Positions 9,036 through 16,391 of a stretch of DNA of 64,000 nucleotides are shown in pieces. Numbering within the stretch: position 1 is the first letter of the stretch; each line of letters opens with the position of its first letter. The stretch is from positions 11,896 to 75,895 of the forward strand of contig JBJMLA010000164.1 in assembly GCA_045805505.1 (NCBI GenBank), in the 5' to 3' direction. A model generated the notes under the pieces. The model was not told the DNA's origin. It saw nothing but the letters and a program-made list of their open reading frames with translations, and ran no database searches. The stretch is from BP-464 sp045805505. Its GTDB lineage: Bacteria; Actinomycetota; Thermoleophilia; Solirubrobacterales; Solirubrobacteraceae. A program made the position numbers and the translations under genes.

Positions 9036-10150
9036 CCGGTCTCGCGCTCGTTCTCGGTCCCCCGCACGCGCTCGAGCTCCGCGTAGACCTTCCGGTACTC
9101 CGCGTGGACGCGCGTGAGCTCGGCCCGCAGCGCCTCGCGCTCGGCCACGGCACCAACCAGGCGATCGGTGTCCCATTGCAGGCGCGCCATCCGCGCGAGC
9201 TCAAGCCACGGACCGCGGCCCGGTCCCGTCGCCTCGGCCGCCACCCGCCTGAAGAGATCGACGAGCGCCTCGGCGTGCTTGGTCGCCTGATGCCCGGCCA
9301 TGACGAGATCCCGGTTGGCGGCTCCCATGTCGCGCCGGAAATCGCGGAGGTCGCCGGCGAGGCTTTCCACGGTCGTGACCGTCGCACGGCTCTGCCCGCC
9401 GAAGTTGTCGGCCTCGAGGCGGCCGTAGCTCTCCGCGGTGACCCAGCCGTCGCCGCCGTTGACGTCATAGACGTAGGCGGCACGGCCGCAGGCCATGGCT
9501 TCGAGCACGACACGCGCCTTGCCGAGCACGATGTCGCACTGCTCGTAGAGCTGGTGGTCGGTGGCGGTCGCGGTACCGAAGGCGCGCCCGATGCAGCGCA
9601 GGCTCAGCCCGGCAGCGGCACAGGCCGCTTCGACGAGCGATGTGCGGTCTCCCGTCACGTAGTTGCTGACGAGCAGGACACGCTCAGGAGGATCGGCGAG
9701 CGGGGTGACCGGCCTGAACCTGGTCACGTCGATCGGCTGCGTGAGCCGGACGACCTCCGGAACCACGGCGGCCGCTCTCGCCCGCGCCTCGACCCGGCCG
9801 TGGAGCGCGACGACCGCGGCGACGACATCCTGCACCTGGGGCGGCAGCGACAGGTCCCAGTCGTCGCTGTGCACGCAGAAGACCTGGGGAACCGACGGCC
9901 AGGCGTCGGCTGCCGTGTAGGCCGACGCGGCGTCCTGCGCGTAGACCAGCTCCGGGGGCTCGGCGAGATCGGCGGGATCGGCAGCCACGCGCAGCCCCCG
10001 CCGCCGCGCCTCAGCGCCCTCGCCCGGCGCGCCGGGCGCGTGGAGCCAGACCTCGTGTCCGAGCCGTTGGAGCTGCTCGGCGACCGTCAGGACATAGGTC
10101 ACGCCTCCCGACAGCTCGTCGAGCCGGTCGGAGGCGATCAGGAGGCGCAT
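9032..10150 (-). CDS. Glycosyltransferase, GT4-like
   Basis: A 372-residue protein with a two-domain GT-B layout: an N-terminal Gly-rich start (RLLIASDRLDELSGGVTYVL) and a C-terminal half with VLLVSNYVTGDR, CDIVLGKARVVLEAMACGRAAYVYD (the donor-binding E-x7-E-like region) and a long charged coiled-coil tail (residues ~335-372). It should move a sugar from a nucleotide donor to an acceptor in the cytoplasm. The start overlaps the upstream Gfo/Idh gene by 13 bp. The extra C-terminal coiled coil suggests a partner protein or oligomer. Confidence 0.8.
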   Translation of the reverse strand: MRLLIASDRLDELSGGVTYVLTVAEQLQRLGHEVWLHAPGAPGEGAEARRRGLRVAADPADLAEPPELVYAQDAASAYTAADAWPSVPQVFCVHSDDWDLSLPPQVQDVVAAVVALHGRVEARARAAAVVPEVVRLTQPIDVTRFRPVTPLADPPERVLLVSNYVTGDRTSLVEAACAAAGLSLRCIGRAFGTATATDHQLYEQCDIVLGKARVVLEAMACGRAAYVYDVNGGDGWVTAESYGRLEADNFGGQSRATVTTVESLAGDLRDFRRDMGAANRDLVMAGHQATKHAEALVDLFRRVAAEATGPGRGPWLELARMARLQWDTDRLVGAVAEREALRAELTRVHAEYRKVYAELERVRGTENERETG

Positions 10151-11061
10151 GCCAGAGCCGCCTCGGCATACGAGAGTGCTTCCCAGCCCTCGGCGAGCGA
10201 GACGAGCGGCCGGTCGACGCGGCCCTCGACGTAGTCGCAGAACGCGTGCAGCTGCACGACGAAGGGCTCTTCCTGGTGCTGGAGCACGACGGACGTGGAA
10301 CGGCCGCCGTTCGGGACGCATCGCACCTCGAGCGTGATGGTGTCCGCTCGCACCACTCCGAGCTCGCCGGTCACCGTGACCCGGCGGCGCTTCTGCGCCC
10401 CTTGCCAGCCAGCCACGCACGAGAAGCGCGGCCCGCCGATGACGGTGCCCGACACGACCGCGTGGTCCTCCAGCGCCGCGCCGTCCGGGGTGGTCGACGT
10501 CGCCGCGACGATGTGTCCCAACGGCCCCGCGGCGATCCAGCGCACGATGTCGAGGTCGTGGGTGATCAGGTCACGCACCACGCCTACATCGCGGGTCCCC
10601 TCCGGCCCGCTGCCCAGACGCTCGGAAGCGATGCGCACGATCGGACCAATGCGGTCCTCGCGCACGAGCCGATGCGCTTCGACCAGGGCCGGGTTGCAGC
10701 GCTCGACGTGGCCCACCGCTCCGCAGACGCCCGCCTCCTCGCACGCCCGCACCATCGCCTCGGCTTCGCTGCACGTGGCGGCCATCGGCTTCTCGACCAG
10801 GACGTGGACGCCTGCCCTCGCAAGAGCGATGGCCACTGACGCGTGGGTCATCGCCGGGGTGGCGACGAGCGCGAGGTCCACCGCGCGGGCATCGAGCAGC
10901 TCGTCGATCGAGCCGAAGACGTCAGCGGGCTCCGCCATGGCACCGAAGCGATCACCGAGGGGGTCGACGGCACCGACCAGCTCGACCCGCGGTGACGCCT
11001 GAAGAACGCGGGCGTGGTGGCGCCCGATGGCTCCGAGTCCGATGACCGCCGCGCGCAGCAC
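10138..11061 (-). CDS. Gfo/Idh/MocA-family NAD(P)-dependent sugar dehydrogenase
   Basis: A 307-residue oxidoreductase. The N-terminal Rossmann motif is VIGLGAIGRHHARVL; the EKP motif (VLVEKPMAA), with its catalytic-site Lys, and a conserved His region (LITHDLDIVRWI) follow. Such enzymes oxidise sugar hydroxyls, including the 3-OH of UDP-GlcNAcA in WlbA/WbpB. With the acyltransferase three genes downstream, an amino-sugar pathway is plausible. GTG start at 11061; the gene begins 63 bp from the left end of the island, so its promoter region abuts the insertion junction. Confidence 0.85.
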   Translation of the reverse strand: MLRAAVIGLGAIGRHHARVLQASPRVELVGAVDPLGDRFGAMAEPADVFGSIDELLDARAVDLALVATPAMTHASVAIALARAGVHVLVEKPMAATCSEAEAMVRACEEAGVCGAVGHVERCNPALVEAHRLVREDRIGPIVRIASERLGSGPEGTRDVGVVRDLITHDLDIVRWIAAGPLGHIVAATSTTPDGAALEDHAVVSGTVIGGPRFSCVAGWQGAQKRRRVTVTGELGVVRADTITLEVRCVPNGGRSTSVVLQHQEEPFVVQLHAFCDYVEGRVDRPLVSLAEGWEALSYAEAALACAS

Positions 11062-11082
11062 CGGCCGACCCTACATGGCGGT

Positions 11083-11107
11083 CCCGGAGGCTCTGAGAAC
11101 CTCCGGG
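11083..11107 (-). terminator. Hairpin left of the island junction, probable original tRNA-Pro terminator
   Basis: Arms CCCGGAGG (11083-11090) and CCTCCGGG (11100-11107) form an 8-bp stem with a 9-nt loop. Before insertion this would have lain just downstream of the tRNA-Pro 3' end on the minus strand. There is no strong T-run, so the termination role is inferred from position. Confidence 0.45.
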
Positions 11108-11124
11108 CCACGGCCAGCACTTCA

Positions 11125-11168
11125 TCGGGGAGACAGGATTTGAACCTGCGACCGCCCGGCCCCCAGCC
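11125..11168. repeat. Left attachment site (44-bp direct repeat of the tRNA-Pro 3' part)
   Basis: These 44 bases are identical to 53761-53804, the 3' part of the tRNA-Pro gene from the discriminator base through the T arm into the anticodon arm. Identity stops abruptly at 11169. The fragment cannot make a tRNA because the 5' half is absent. This is the classical footprint of a tyrosine recombinase that integrates into a tRNA gene. Confidence 0.92.
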
Positions 11169-11217
11169 AGTAATGGGGTCCGTTCTTTGAAGCTACTTTG
11201 AGTGTTTCCGGGCGTTT

Positions 11218-11237
11218 TCGTCCTCGCTCGAGGACGA
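11218..11237. other. Perfect 8-bp stem hairpin near the left island end
   Basis: TCGTCCTC (11218-11225), a 4-nt loop and GAGGACGA (11230-11237). It lies in the 216-bp non-coding stretch between the left att repeat and the first island gene. It could be a recombination-protein site or a terminator; nothing decides between them. Confidence 0.4.
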
Positions 11238-11262
11238 TCTGGACCCCCTGGACGGAGAAACC

Positions 11263-11279
11263 GGTACCAATTTGGTACC
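11263..11279. repeat. 17-bp palindrome GGTACCAATTTGGTACC, left copy
   Basis: A hyphenated palindrome (8-1-8) about 95 bp inside the left att repeat. The same 17 bp, plus ACGC on the right side, occur at 53669-53689 about 75 bp inside the right att repeat, in the same orientation. The position at both ends suggests an arm-type site for the integrase or excisionase. Confidence 0.55.
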
Positions 11280-11300
11280 ACGCCGCCGGGCTCCCCGGGC

Positions 11301-11342
11301 GCTCCCGCTTTGCGGCTCTCGCAAGGCATGGAAAGCGGGAGC
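11301..11342. other. Long hairpin with 11-bp perfect stem
   Basis: GCTCCCGCTTT (11301-11311) pairs exactly with AAAGCGGGAGC (11332-11342); a smaller GCG/CGC pairing sits in the loop. It ends 42 bp before the first island gene and may be a terminator for leftward transcription or a structural element of the island end. Confidence 0.45.
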
Positions 11343-11384
11343 TAAAGGTTCGGGTCCGTCCGATCCGCTCGATACACCTGACGC

Positions 11385-11996
11385 GTGAAGCGGCAAGAGA
11401 TTCGGCAGACCCTTGCGAGCGGTGCGGCACTCGCCCTGGTGTTAGGCACCTTTGCAGCGCTGGTCTGGCTGGTGGCTTTCGCGATTCGGGAGGGCGCGAC
11501 GGTAGTGGCAGCGACCGTGGCGGCACTCGCGACGATTGGCGCAGCCGCGGTGGCCCGAAACTACGAGAGGCGCAAAGCACTCGAAGCAACTCGTCGCGAG
11601 CATCTGGGGCCCCTCTTCGAAGACCTTGCCTCCGTGCTCGCCGGACAGGACATGACTGACCGTAAGCGCGTCAAGGTCCTAGTCGGGTTCATGCGTAAGT
11701 CTTTGGTCTATGCCAGTCCGGCGACGCTGAAGGCGTTCCGGGTTTGGCATCGGGGACTCGACGAACTTGAGCGTGATGAGTCGAAGCCCGTCCAGCTTGC
11801 CAACGCACTCAGGTACGAGGCATTCGTTATGGCAATGCGCGCGGACCTCGGCGTCTCGAATCGAGGTCTCTCGGAAGGCGACCTCGCCCGCACCGCCCTG
11901 ACAGATTTTGACGAGTACTACTTCGACACAGCGCCGGCGTCTATAAAGCCGCCCGAGGTTGAACCACGCGTGCACGAATCAGCGCAACGCTCCTGA
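11385..11996 (+). CDS. Small membrane-anchored protein of unknown function
   Basis: 203 residues. Residues ~10-55 form two hydrophobic helices (LASGAALALVLGTFAALVWLV and a second Ala/Val-rich one); the remainder is a charged cytoplasmic domain with no motif I recognise. The GTG start at 11385 has a GATACA hexamer roughly 10 bp upstream and no Shine-Dalgarno sequence, so the transcript may be leaderless. The coding region looks lower in GC than the flanks, as often seen for island accessory genes. It is followed 40 bp later by another unknown gene on the same strand. Confidence 0.6.
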   Translation: MKRQEIRQTLASGAALALVLGTFAALVWLVAFAIREGATVVAATVAALATIGAAAVARNYERRKALEATRREHLGPLFEDLASVLAGQDMTDRKRVKVLVGFMRKSLVYASPATLKAFRVWHRGLDELERDESKPVQLANALRYEAFVMAMRADLGVSNRGLSEGDLARTALTDFDEYYFDTAPASIKPPEVEPRVHESAQRS

Positions 11997-12035
11997 GGCA
12001 CGAAGCTCGGCGGCGGTCACCATCCCTCAACGCGC

Positions 12036-12899
12036 GTGGCGGATGTCCGCATGGTTGAGCCGCTTTCACACGACTCACTGACGCCGCCCCTGAAGCGCAT
12101 CGACTTACCCAAGTTGGTGCAGCACCAGCGCGACGACGCTAAACGGCTGGACGCAAGAATCTCGAAAGCACTTCAGCCACGGATTGACGAACACCTACGG
12201 ACATACGCCTTGGCATTAGACGAGGTGGAACACGCCCACCAAGCCATTGCTGACCAGCTCGATTTCGATCTCAAGGGCGAAACCCAATGGGCGGCCATGT
12301 GGCAAGTGGCCGGCCGATGCATCGGATTTGCCCGCGCACTCCTCGTCTTGGCCCACGGCGACTTCGGCGACGAGGGGCTACCGACGGCACGCTCGATGCA
12401 CGAAGCCAACCGGATGCTTCAGGCCTTAGCAGACCCTGATGAGCTGGACCTCGTCCAGCGGTGGCTTGAGGATCATGACAAGCGGTACGTGCATGCAAGC
12501 GATGCCCGAGAGGCGGTCGATCGCATTGAGGCCCGTCTCAACACGGCGATCGAGGCTGCGGGGCACGAGCCCGTACCCACGACGCTTTCCTTGACACGAC
12601 AGCTCTATCACCGCATGTCGCTGGTCGCTCACATCCGCCGCCAAGCCATCGAGATGGTCGTCTCCTCAACGCTGCGCCGCATGTCCCGTGGTCGACATCC
12701 AGACCCAATCGGTCGCGCCATAGCGGTGGAGTCGCACGGGCGGGTGATCCAAGAGACCGTCGCCACCGTCGGCGACTCATTCGGCCGCTTCTATGGCCCC
12801 AGTTACTACGAGGACCATTTGTGGCCGTTGCTCGCATCGTTTGACGCAGTTCGAAACAGCGCACCGCTAGATCCGAAAGCACTGCGAGGAATGCGCTAA
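12036..12899 (+). CDS. Hypothetical all-alpha protein, 287 aa
   Basis: A GTG-started frame encoding a soluble, mainly helical protein. The central segment (GDFGDEGLPTARSMHEANRMLQAL) resembles DUF5677-type proteins, where an Arg-x3-Glu-x3 helix follows a small-residue stretch, but this is a weak resemblance. GC is visibly lower than in the catabolic genes, which supports foreign origin. It may form a two-gene unit with the membrane protein upstream. A defence or maintenance role is possible but has no direct support. Confidence 0.55.
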   Translation: MADVRMVEPLSHDSLTPPLKRIDLPKLVQHQRDDAKRLDARISKALQPRIDEHLRTYALALDEVEHAHQAIADQLDFDLKGETQWAAMWQVAGRCIGFARALLVLAHGDFGDEGLPTARSMHEANRMLQALADPDELDLVQRWLEDHDKRYVHASDAREAVDRIEARLNTAIEAAGHEPVPTTLSLTRQLYHRMSLVAHIRRQAIEMVVSSTLRRMSRGRHPDPIGRAIAVESHGRVIQETVATVGDSFGRFYGPSYYEDHLWPLLASFDAVRNSAPLDPKALRGMR

Positions 12900-13246
12900 C
12901 GACGAGCTCGCAGCCCAAGCCGCCGCTTCCGCTCTGGACGAAGTGAGACTGCTCCTATTGCCGAAGACAATGTCAGTCGCCATGAGACTTCCCATCAAGA
13001 AACGGCCCCAGCCCTGGTTCTTCCAGGCGCTTGTCGCAAACGGAGCCGGAGGATCTCTGGTCGCGTTCTTGTCGGCCACGCCGGCCGCCGTCGAGGCCAA
13101 TTGCGTCCTGCTGGCAGTCGCGCTGGCGGCATGGGCGATCTCTCGCCCCGCGCGGTTCGATCCGCGAGCGCAGTTGACAATCTCGGGATTGCCGACAAGC
13201 GCGAGTCTCAATCTCCAGCGCTTCGTTGGACGAGAAGCGCTAGCCG
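12900..13246. other. 347-bp stretch without a supported gene
   Basis: Several open frames cross this stretch on both strands, but none has a convincing start, codon use or recognisable product. The plus-strand frame from 12943 includes one hydrophobic segment and runs into the tail of the acetyltransferase gene. It is probably spacer or a decayed gene. Confidence 0.5.
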
Positions 13247-13765
13247 TCATCCCGGTTCGCCGAGGGTGCGGCGAAGGTCCTTCATCAGCAGCTGGAGATT
13301 GAGCGGGTCAGTAGGTGAGGCCTCGAAGCCGAAGCGCTCGTAGAACGCCCTGGCCGATTCGTCGACGGCGTGGACCAGGAGCACGCGAACGCCGAGTTCC
13401 TCGGCGACCGACAGCGCGCGGCGCATCGCGTCCTGTAGGAGCCACGCTCCGACTCCTTGCCTCTGGACGGTGTGGTCGACGGCGAGCCGGGCGAGCAGGA
13501 CCGCGGGCACCGGCTGGTTCGGCATGCCTTTGGTGGCCCGGGTAGTTGCGGTCGCTCGCTCGACCGACGCGGCCGAGATGGCGTGGTAGCCCACGACACG
13601 GCCTTTCTGCTCGGTGTCGGTGACGACGTAGGCACGGGCGGATCCGGCGCGCCCCGCCTGGAGCGCGTAGTCGATAAGCCACGTGTCGAGAGAGGCGACG
13701 CCCGAGTCGAAGGCCTCGACGTTGTGCGCGTCGCTGAGCGGCTCGGGATCGCTGAAGCGCGCCAC
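13247..13765 (-). CDS. GNAT-family acetyltransferase toxin (TacT-like)
   Basis: 172 residues with the GNAT acetyl-CoA loop (VQRQGVGAWLLQDAMRRA, with the RxxGxG-like turn) and C-terminal ARAFYERFGF. The N-terminal FDSGVASLDTWL...A...GSARAYVV is the signature of the toxin branch that acetylates aminoacyl-tRNA. The GTG start immediately follows the stop of the DUF1778 gene with no gap, the usual antitoxin-then-toxin order. It probably stabilises the island. The target tRNA cannot be predicted. Confidence 0.85.
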   Translation of the reverse strand: MARFSDPEPLSDAHNVEAFDSGVASLDTWLIDYALQAGRAGSARAYVVTDTEQKGRVVGYHAISAASVERATATTRATKGMPNQPVPAVLLARLAVDHTVQRQGVGAWLLQDAMRRALSVAEELGVRVLLVHAVDESARAFYERFGFEASPTDPLNLQLLMKDLRRTLGEPG

Positions 13766-14032
13766 CTAGGCGGGGCGCGGGCGACCGAACAGGTCAGCGA
13801 TGCCGGCGTTGACTTCCGCCGGCCGGTCGAGCGCGGCGGTGAAAGCCTTCCACTCCTTGTCGGCGAGCGTGAAGCGTGTGCGGTCGGCGAGGAGCCGTTC
13901 GGCGCGTTCGCGACCGCTTCCGAGCAGGAAGGTGGTGAGTGACTCGCCGGCGAGGCCCGCGGCCTGGCGAAGCAGCGCGTCGTCAGCCGGGGCGACCCGC
14001 AGCTGAACTCGTCCGGTCTTCGTCTGGCTCAT
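13766..14032 (-). CDS. DUF1778-type antitoxin (TacA-like)
   Basis: 88 residues. The N-terminal half (TGRVQLRVAPADDALLRQAAGLAGESLTTFLL) is a ribbon-helix-helix DNA-binding domain typical of DUF1778, and the C-terminal tail (TLADKEWKAFTAALDRP) is the segment that wraps the GNAT toxin. It should repress its own promoter, assisted by the toxin. Inverted repeats just upstream (14041-14063) fit an autoregulatory operator. Confidence 0.87.
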   Translation of the reverse strand: MSQTKTGRVQLRVAPADDALLRQAAGLAGESLTTFLLGSGRERAERLLADRTRFTLADKEWKAFTAALDRPAEVNAGIADLFGRPRPA

Positions 14033-14040
14033 AGGACAAG

Positions 14041-14063
14041 TTGTACCAACACTGTGTGTACAA
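14041..14063. promoter_or_regulatory. Probable operator of the DUF1778/GNAT pair
   Basis: TTGTAC (14041-14046) and GTACAA (14058-14063) are perfect inverted arms, and a further GTACAAGTAC dyad overlaps the right arm. The site begins 9 bp upstream of the antitoxin ATG. Ribbon-helix-helix antitoxins bind such short dyads; binding is inferred. Confidence 0.6.
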
Positions 14064-14082
14064 GTACAGCGTGTACGACGGA

Positions 14083-15033
14083 TCACATGCCGAAGTCGAG
14101 ATCGGGGCCGAGGTCGAGGTCGAGATCTGGGTCCGGTACATGGTTGACGTGGAAGTCGGGCAGCCGCTGCTGATCGAGGCGCAGGCTGGCCTGGATGGCC
14201 TCCTCGACGGTTGGAGGCTGCAGGCGCAGGCCGCTGTCGTTGGGAGTGTCGAGCGCGAGGCGCTTGCCGCGCTCTCGGCTGAGCGGGCCAGTGACGGGAC
14301 CGTCGGGGCGGTCGAAGGACATCTCGAGGCCGGGCAGCGTCAGTTGGGCGGCGGAGCCGAGGTTGACGTAGAAGCGCGCCTCGTCGCGGTGACGGGAGAG
14401 CGCGGTGAAGCCCCATTCGCGGTAGAGGTCGTCGGAGCCGAGGACAAAGGCGCGGTCGACGGTCGCGCCCTGGGCGCGGTGAGCGGTCATGGCGTAGGCG
14501 TGATCGAGGTGCCCGTCGTCGATGTAGCCAGCTGGCAGCTCGGCCTGGCGGCCGTCGTCGAAGGTCAGCGTGAGGCTGCGGCGCTCGATGTCGATTGCTT
14601 CGACGGTGGCGCGTTGGCCGTTGGTGATGCCGTTAGCTCGGTCGTTGCGGCCGGTCACCACCCGGTCCCCGGTCGAGAACGCTCGACCGTTGGCCTCGAG
14701 TTCCAGCTCGCCGAGCTTGCCGCCGGCGCGCAGCGTCGCGCGGGCACGCTGGTTGAGCTCGGCGACGTCGGCGCGGCGATGGGCGAGCATCACGTTGTCT
14801 TGCTCGGGGTGCTTGGTCGTCGCCGCGAACCAGTCGCTGACGAGCCGGGATCGGGTCTGGGCGGCGTCGGTGCCGGTGACGATGCGGTCGTGTTCGCGGT
14901 AGGCGTCGGCCCACTGGTGCACACGGCCCTGGCGGAGTGCTTCGAGCGCCTCGCGATCCCATGCGTGCTTCTGGCGCTGGACCTCTCGCATCTCAATCGC
15001 CCCGAGCCGGTCGGCTAGTCCGCGCAGCGCCAT
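14083..15033 (-). pseudogene. Truncated TraA/TrwC-type relaxase-helicase, C-terminal fragment
   Basis: The 316-codon frame encodes only the last part of a MobF-type conjugative relaxase-helicase. It contains FRALADRLG-like ALRGLADRLGAIEMREVQRQ, DRVVTGRNDRANGITNGQRATV, DHAYAMTAHRAQGATVDRAFVL (helicase motif V/VI region) and YREWGFTALSRHRD. The relaxase domain and Walker A/B motifs, normally over 500 residues upstream, are missing, and an in-frame TAG lies five codons above the homologous start. The tail is an Asp/Leu repeat. It is a remnant of a transfer system once carried by the island. Confidence 0.85.
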
Positions 15034-15125
15034 CAGCGGCTTAGCCGCGCCCGACTATCGAGCAGGGTCAGCCTGCGCGCTTCGCGGTGTCGACTAGAAG
15101 ACAATCAGTCAGTCAGATCTGTACG

Positions 15126-15143
15126 ATACGGTTCGTTTCGTAG
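15126..15143 (+). promoter_or_regulatory. TetR-type box 1 (ATACGG-TTCGTT-TCGTAG)
   Basis: An 18-bp imperfect dyad matching the island consensus ATACGA-N6-TCGTAT, 30 bp before the ATG of the GcvT-like gene at 15173. A TTTCGT hexamer in its right half is in the place of a -10 element. Confidence 0.75.
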
Positions 15144-15172
15144 CTCGACGACCGCGGAGTTGACGCTAGCCA

Positions 15173-15844
15173 ATGACCGACCTGATGGCACTACCCGATC
15201 TGCTCCGCACGGCGGGAGCAAACATGACGCATCGGGGAGGCCGGGCGGTGCCTGCCGACTACGGCTCTGCCGCAGGAGAGCTCGCGGTCTGCATGCGGGG
15301 TGTCGGGCTGGCGACGCGTGCAGACCTGGCGACCCTGTCATTGCGCGGAAAAGCGCGCGGGCTGGATCAGCTGCTTCAGCGTTTCCTCGGGCACCCGGTT
15401 GCGACGGGCGGCGCTGTGCTTGAAGCCGGTGCCTGGTGGAGCCGACCGTTCGACGAAGAGGTCCTCGTTGTCTGTCGCTATGACCGCGCAAAGCGCCTCC
15501 GGGTCGCCTTGGCCCAGGAGGTCAGCCGTTTCACAGCCGCGACCCTTATCGATCAGGGCGAGGACAGGGCGTTGCTCGAAATAGCCGGCCGACACACAGG
15601 GCGCGTTCTCGCGACGCTCGGCCTCGGCTCGGCGACGTCCCCGGTGATCGCGGCTCTGAACGCTGTGTGGATTCTCCAGAGCGACACGAGCGCCCTGGCC
15701 ATCGTGCCCGCCGTTGAGGCGGCGGGACTGTGGAAGACCTTGGACGCGGCCGGACACCCTCACGGCATCAGCTGCGTGGGCATTGATGCGCTTGAGCGCT
15801 ACACGCTGGTAGAGCGCGCTGCGGGGCACCGCACGCTGCTCTAG
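15173..15844 (+). CDS. Small GcvT-like folate-binding protein
   Basis: 223 residues, about half the length of GcvT. The N-terminal segment YGSAAGELAVCMRGVGLATRADLATLSLRGKA corresponds to the GcvT start where an acceptor residue is placed before the fold. The C-terminal LAIVPAVEAAGLWKTLDAAGHPHGISCVGIDALERYTLVERAAG matches the GcvT pattern V-P-A-x3-LW-x2-L-x-AG...G-x-DAL-x3-x-E-G. Sarcosine oxidase gamma-type subunits have similar size. It is monocistronic under box 1, so it belongs to the same regulon as the O-demethylase-like gene at 29294. The role in C1 transfer is inferred. Confidence 0.65.
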   Translation: MTDLMALPDLLRTAGANMTHRGGRAVPADYGSAAGELAVCMRGVGLATRADLATLSLRGKARGLDQLLQRFLGHPVATGGAVLEAGAWWSRPFDEEVLVVCRYDRAKRLRVALAQEVSRFTAATLIDQGEDRALLEIAGRHTGRVLATLGLGSATSPVIAALNAVWILQSDTSALAIVPAVEAAGLWKTLDAAGHPHGISCVGIDALERYTLVERAAGHRTLL

Positions 15845-15858
15845 CGTCACACCGGGTA

Positions 15859-16383
15859 TTACCGGCGAACGCTGTCGACTACGACGGCGTCTGTACCGAT
15901 CCTGTCGTCCGCTTCAAGCGCCTGAGCCCATGCCAGCGCCTGGCGGGCGAGACCAAAGAGGGCGAACCTGAGGTCCTCGCCCGAGCCCGAGGATTGAGCG
16001 GCCGCGACATCTCTGACCCGAGCGGTCAGATGGGAAGTGAAGCCGGCCGCGTCAGTCCGAACCGCGACGAGACCCGTCGGGGGGACGGCCGGCGCTGTGC
16101 GGCTCTGGCGCGCGCCCTGCCGTCTCGGCGTCAGCCCTGCGCGAGTGACGGCGTTCGTGAAGTTGCCGAACCGCGCGCAAACTGTGCGCGCGCTCGGCCA
16201 GTCCCCGCTGCGGTAGCGCGTGACGCGCCAGTCGTGCCCTTCCTTGCGGGCCCGGGTCGGATCCCAGTCCATCATGGCCGGGACCGAGCCGTACAACGCG
16301 TGCCAGGCCCTGATCGCGTCCAGGACATCCTCCTCAGACCACGGGCGACCGTTCCTCCCCCAGCCGCTTCGAGACTGATCCAC
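15859..16383 (-). CDS. Protein with a homing-endonuclease-associated (HNHR-like) repeat
   Basis: 174 residues from a GTG at 16383. Residues ~10-75 (RPWSEEDVLDAIRAWHALYGSVPAMMDWDP...WPSARTVCARFGNFTNAVTRAGL) match the small DNA-binding repeat found in many actinobacterial proteins and beside HNH nucleases. It pairs a tryptophan-containing helix with an S-x-x-T-V-x-x-x-F-G-x-F/W helix. No nuclease domain is attached; the rest is low-complexity. It begins 8 bp after the stop of the MetE-like gene and is probably co-transcribed from box 2. It may be a small DNA-binding regulator. Confidence 0.6.
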   Translation of the reverse strand: MDQSRSGWGRNGRPWSEEDVLDAIRAWHALYGSVPAMMDWDPTRARKEGHDWRVTRYRSGDWPSARTVCARFGNFTNAVTRAGLTPRRQGARQSRTAPAVPPTGLVAVRTDAAGFTSHLTARVRDVAAAQSSGSGEDLRFALFGLARQALAWAQALEADDRIGTDAVVVDSVRR

Positions 16384-16391
16384 CCTCGCTG

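Noticed and set aside
11125..11168. A second tRNA-Pro gene
   Set aside because: Only the 3' part is present; there is no D arm or 5' acceptor strand. It is the attachment-site duplicate.
12943..13302. A 119-codon plus-strand frame between island genes
   Set aside because: It overlaps the GNAT toxin end antisense, has no family resemblance and only one hydrophobic stretch.
14083..15033. A functional conjugative relaxase
   Set aside because: The relaxase domain and Walker motifs are missing, and a stop lies just upstream in frame.
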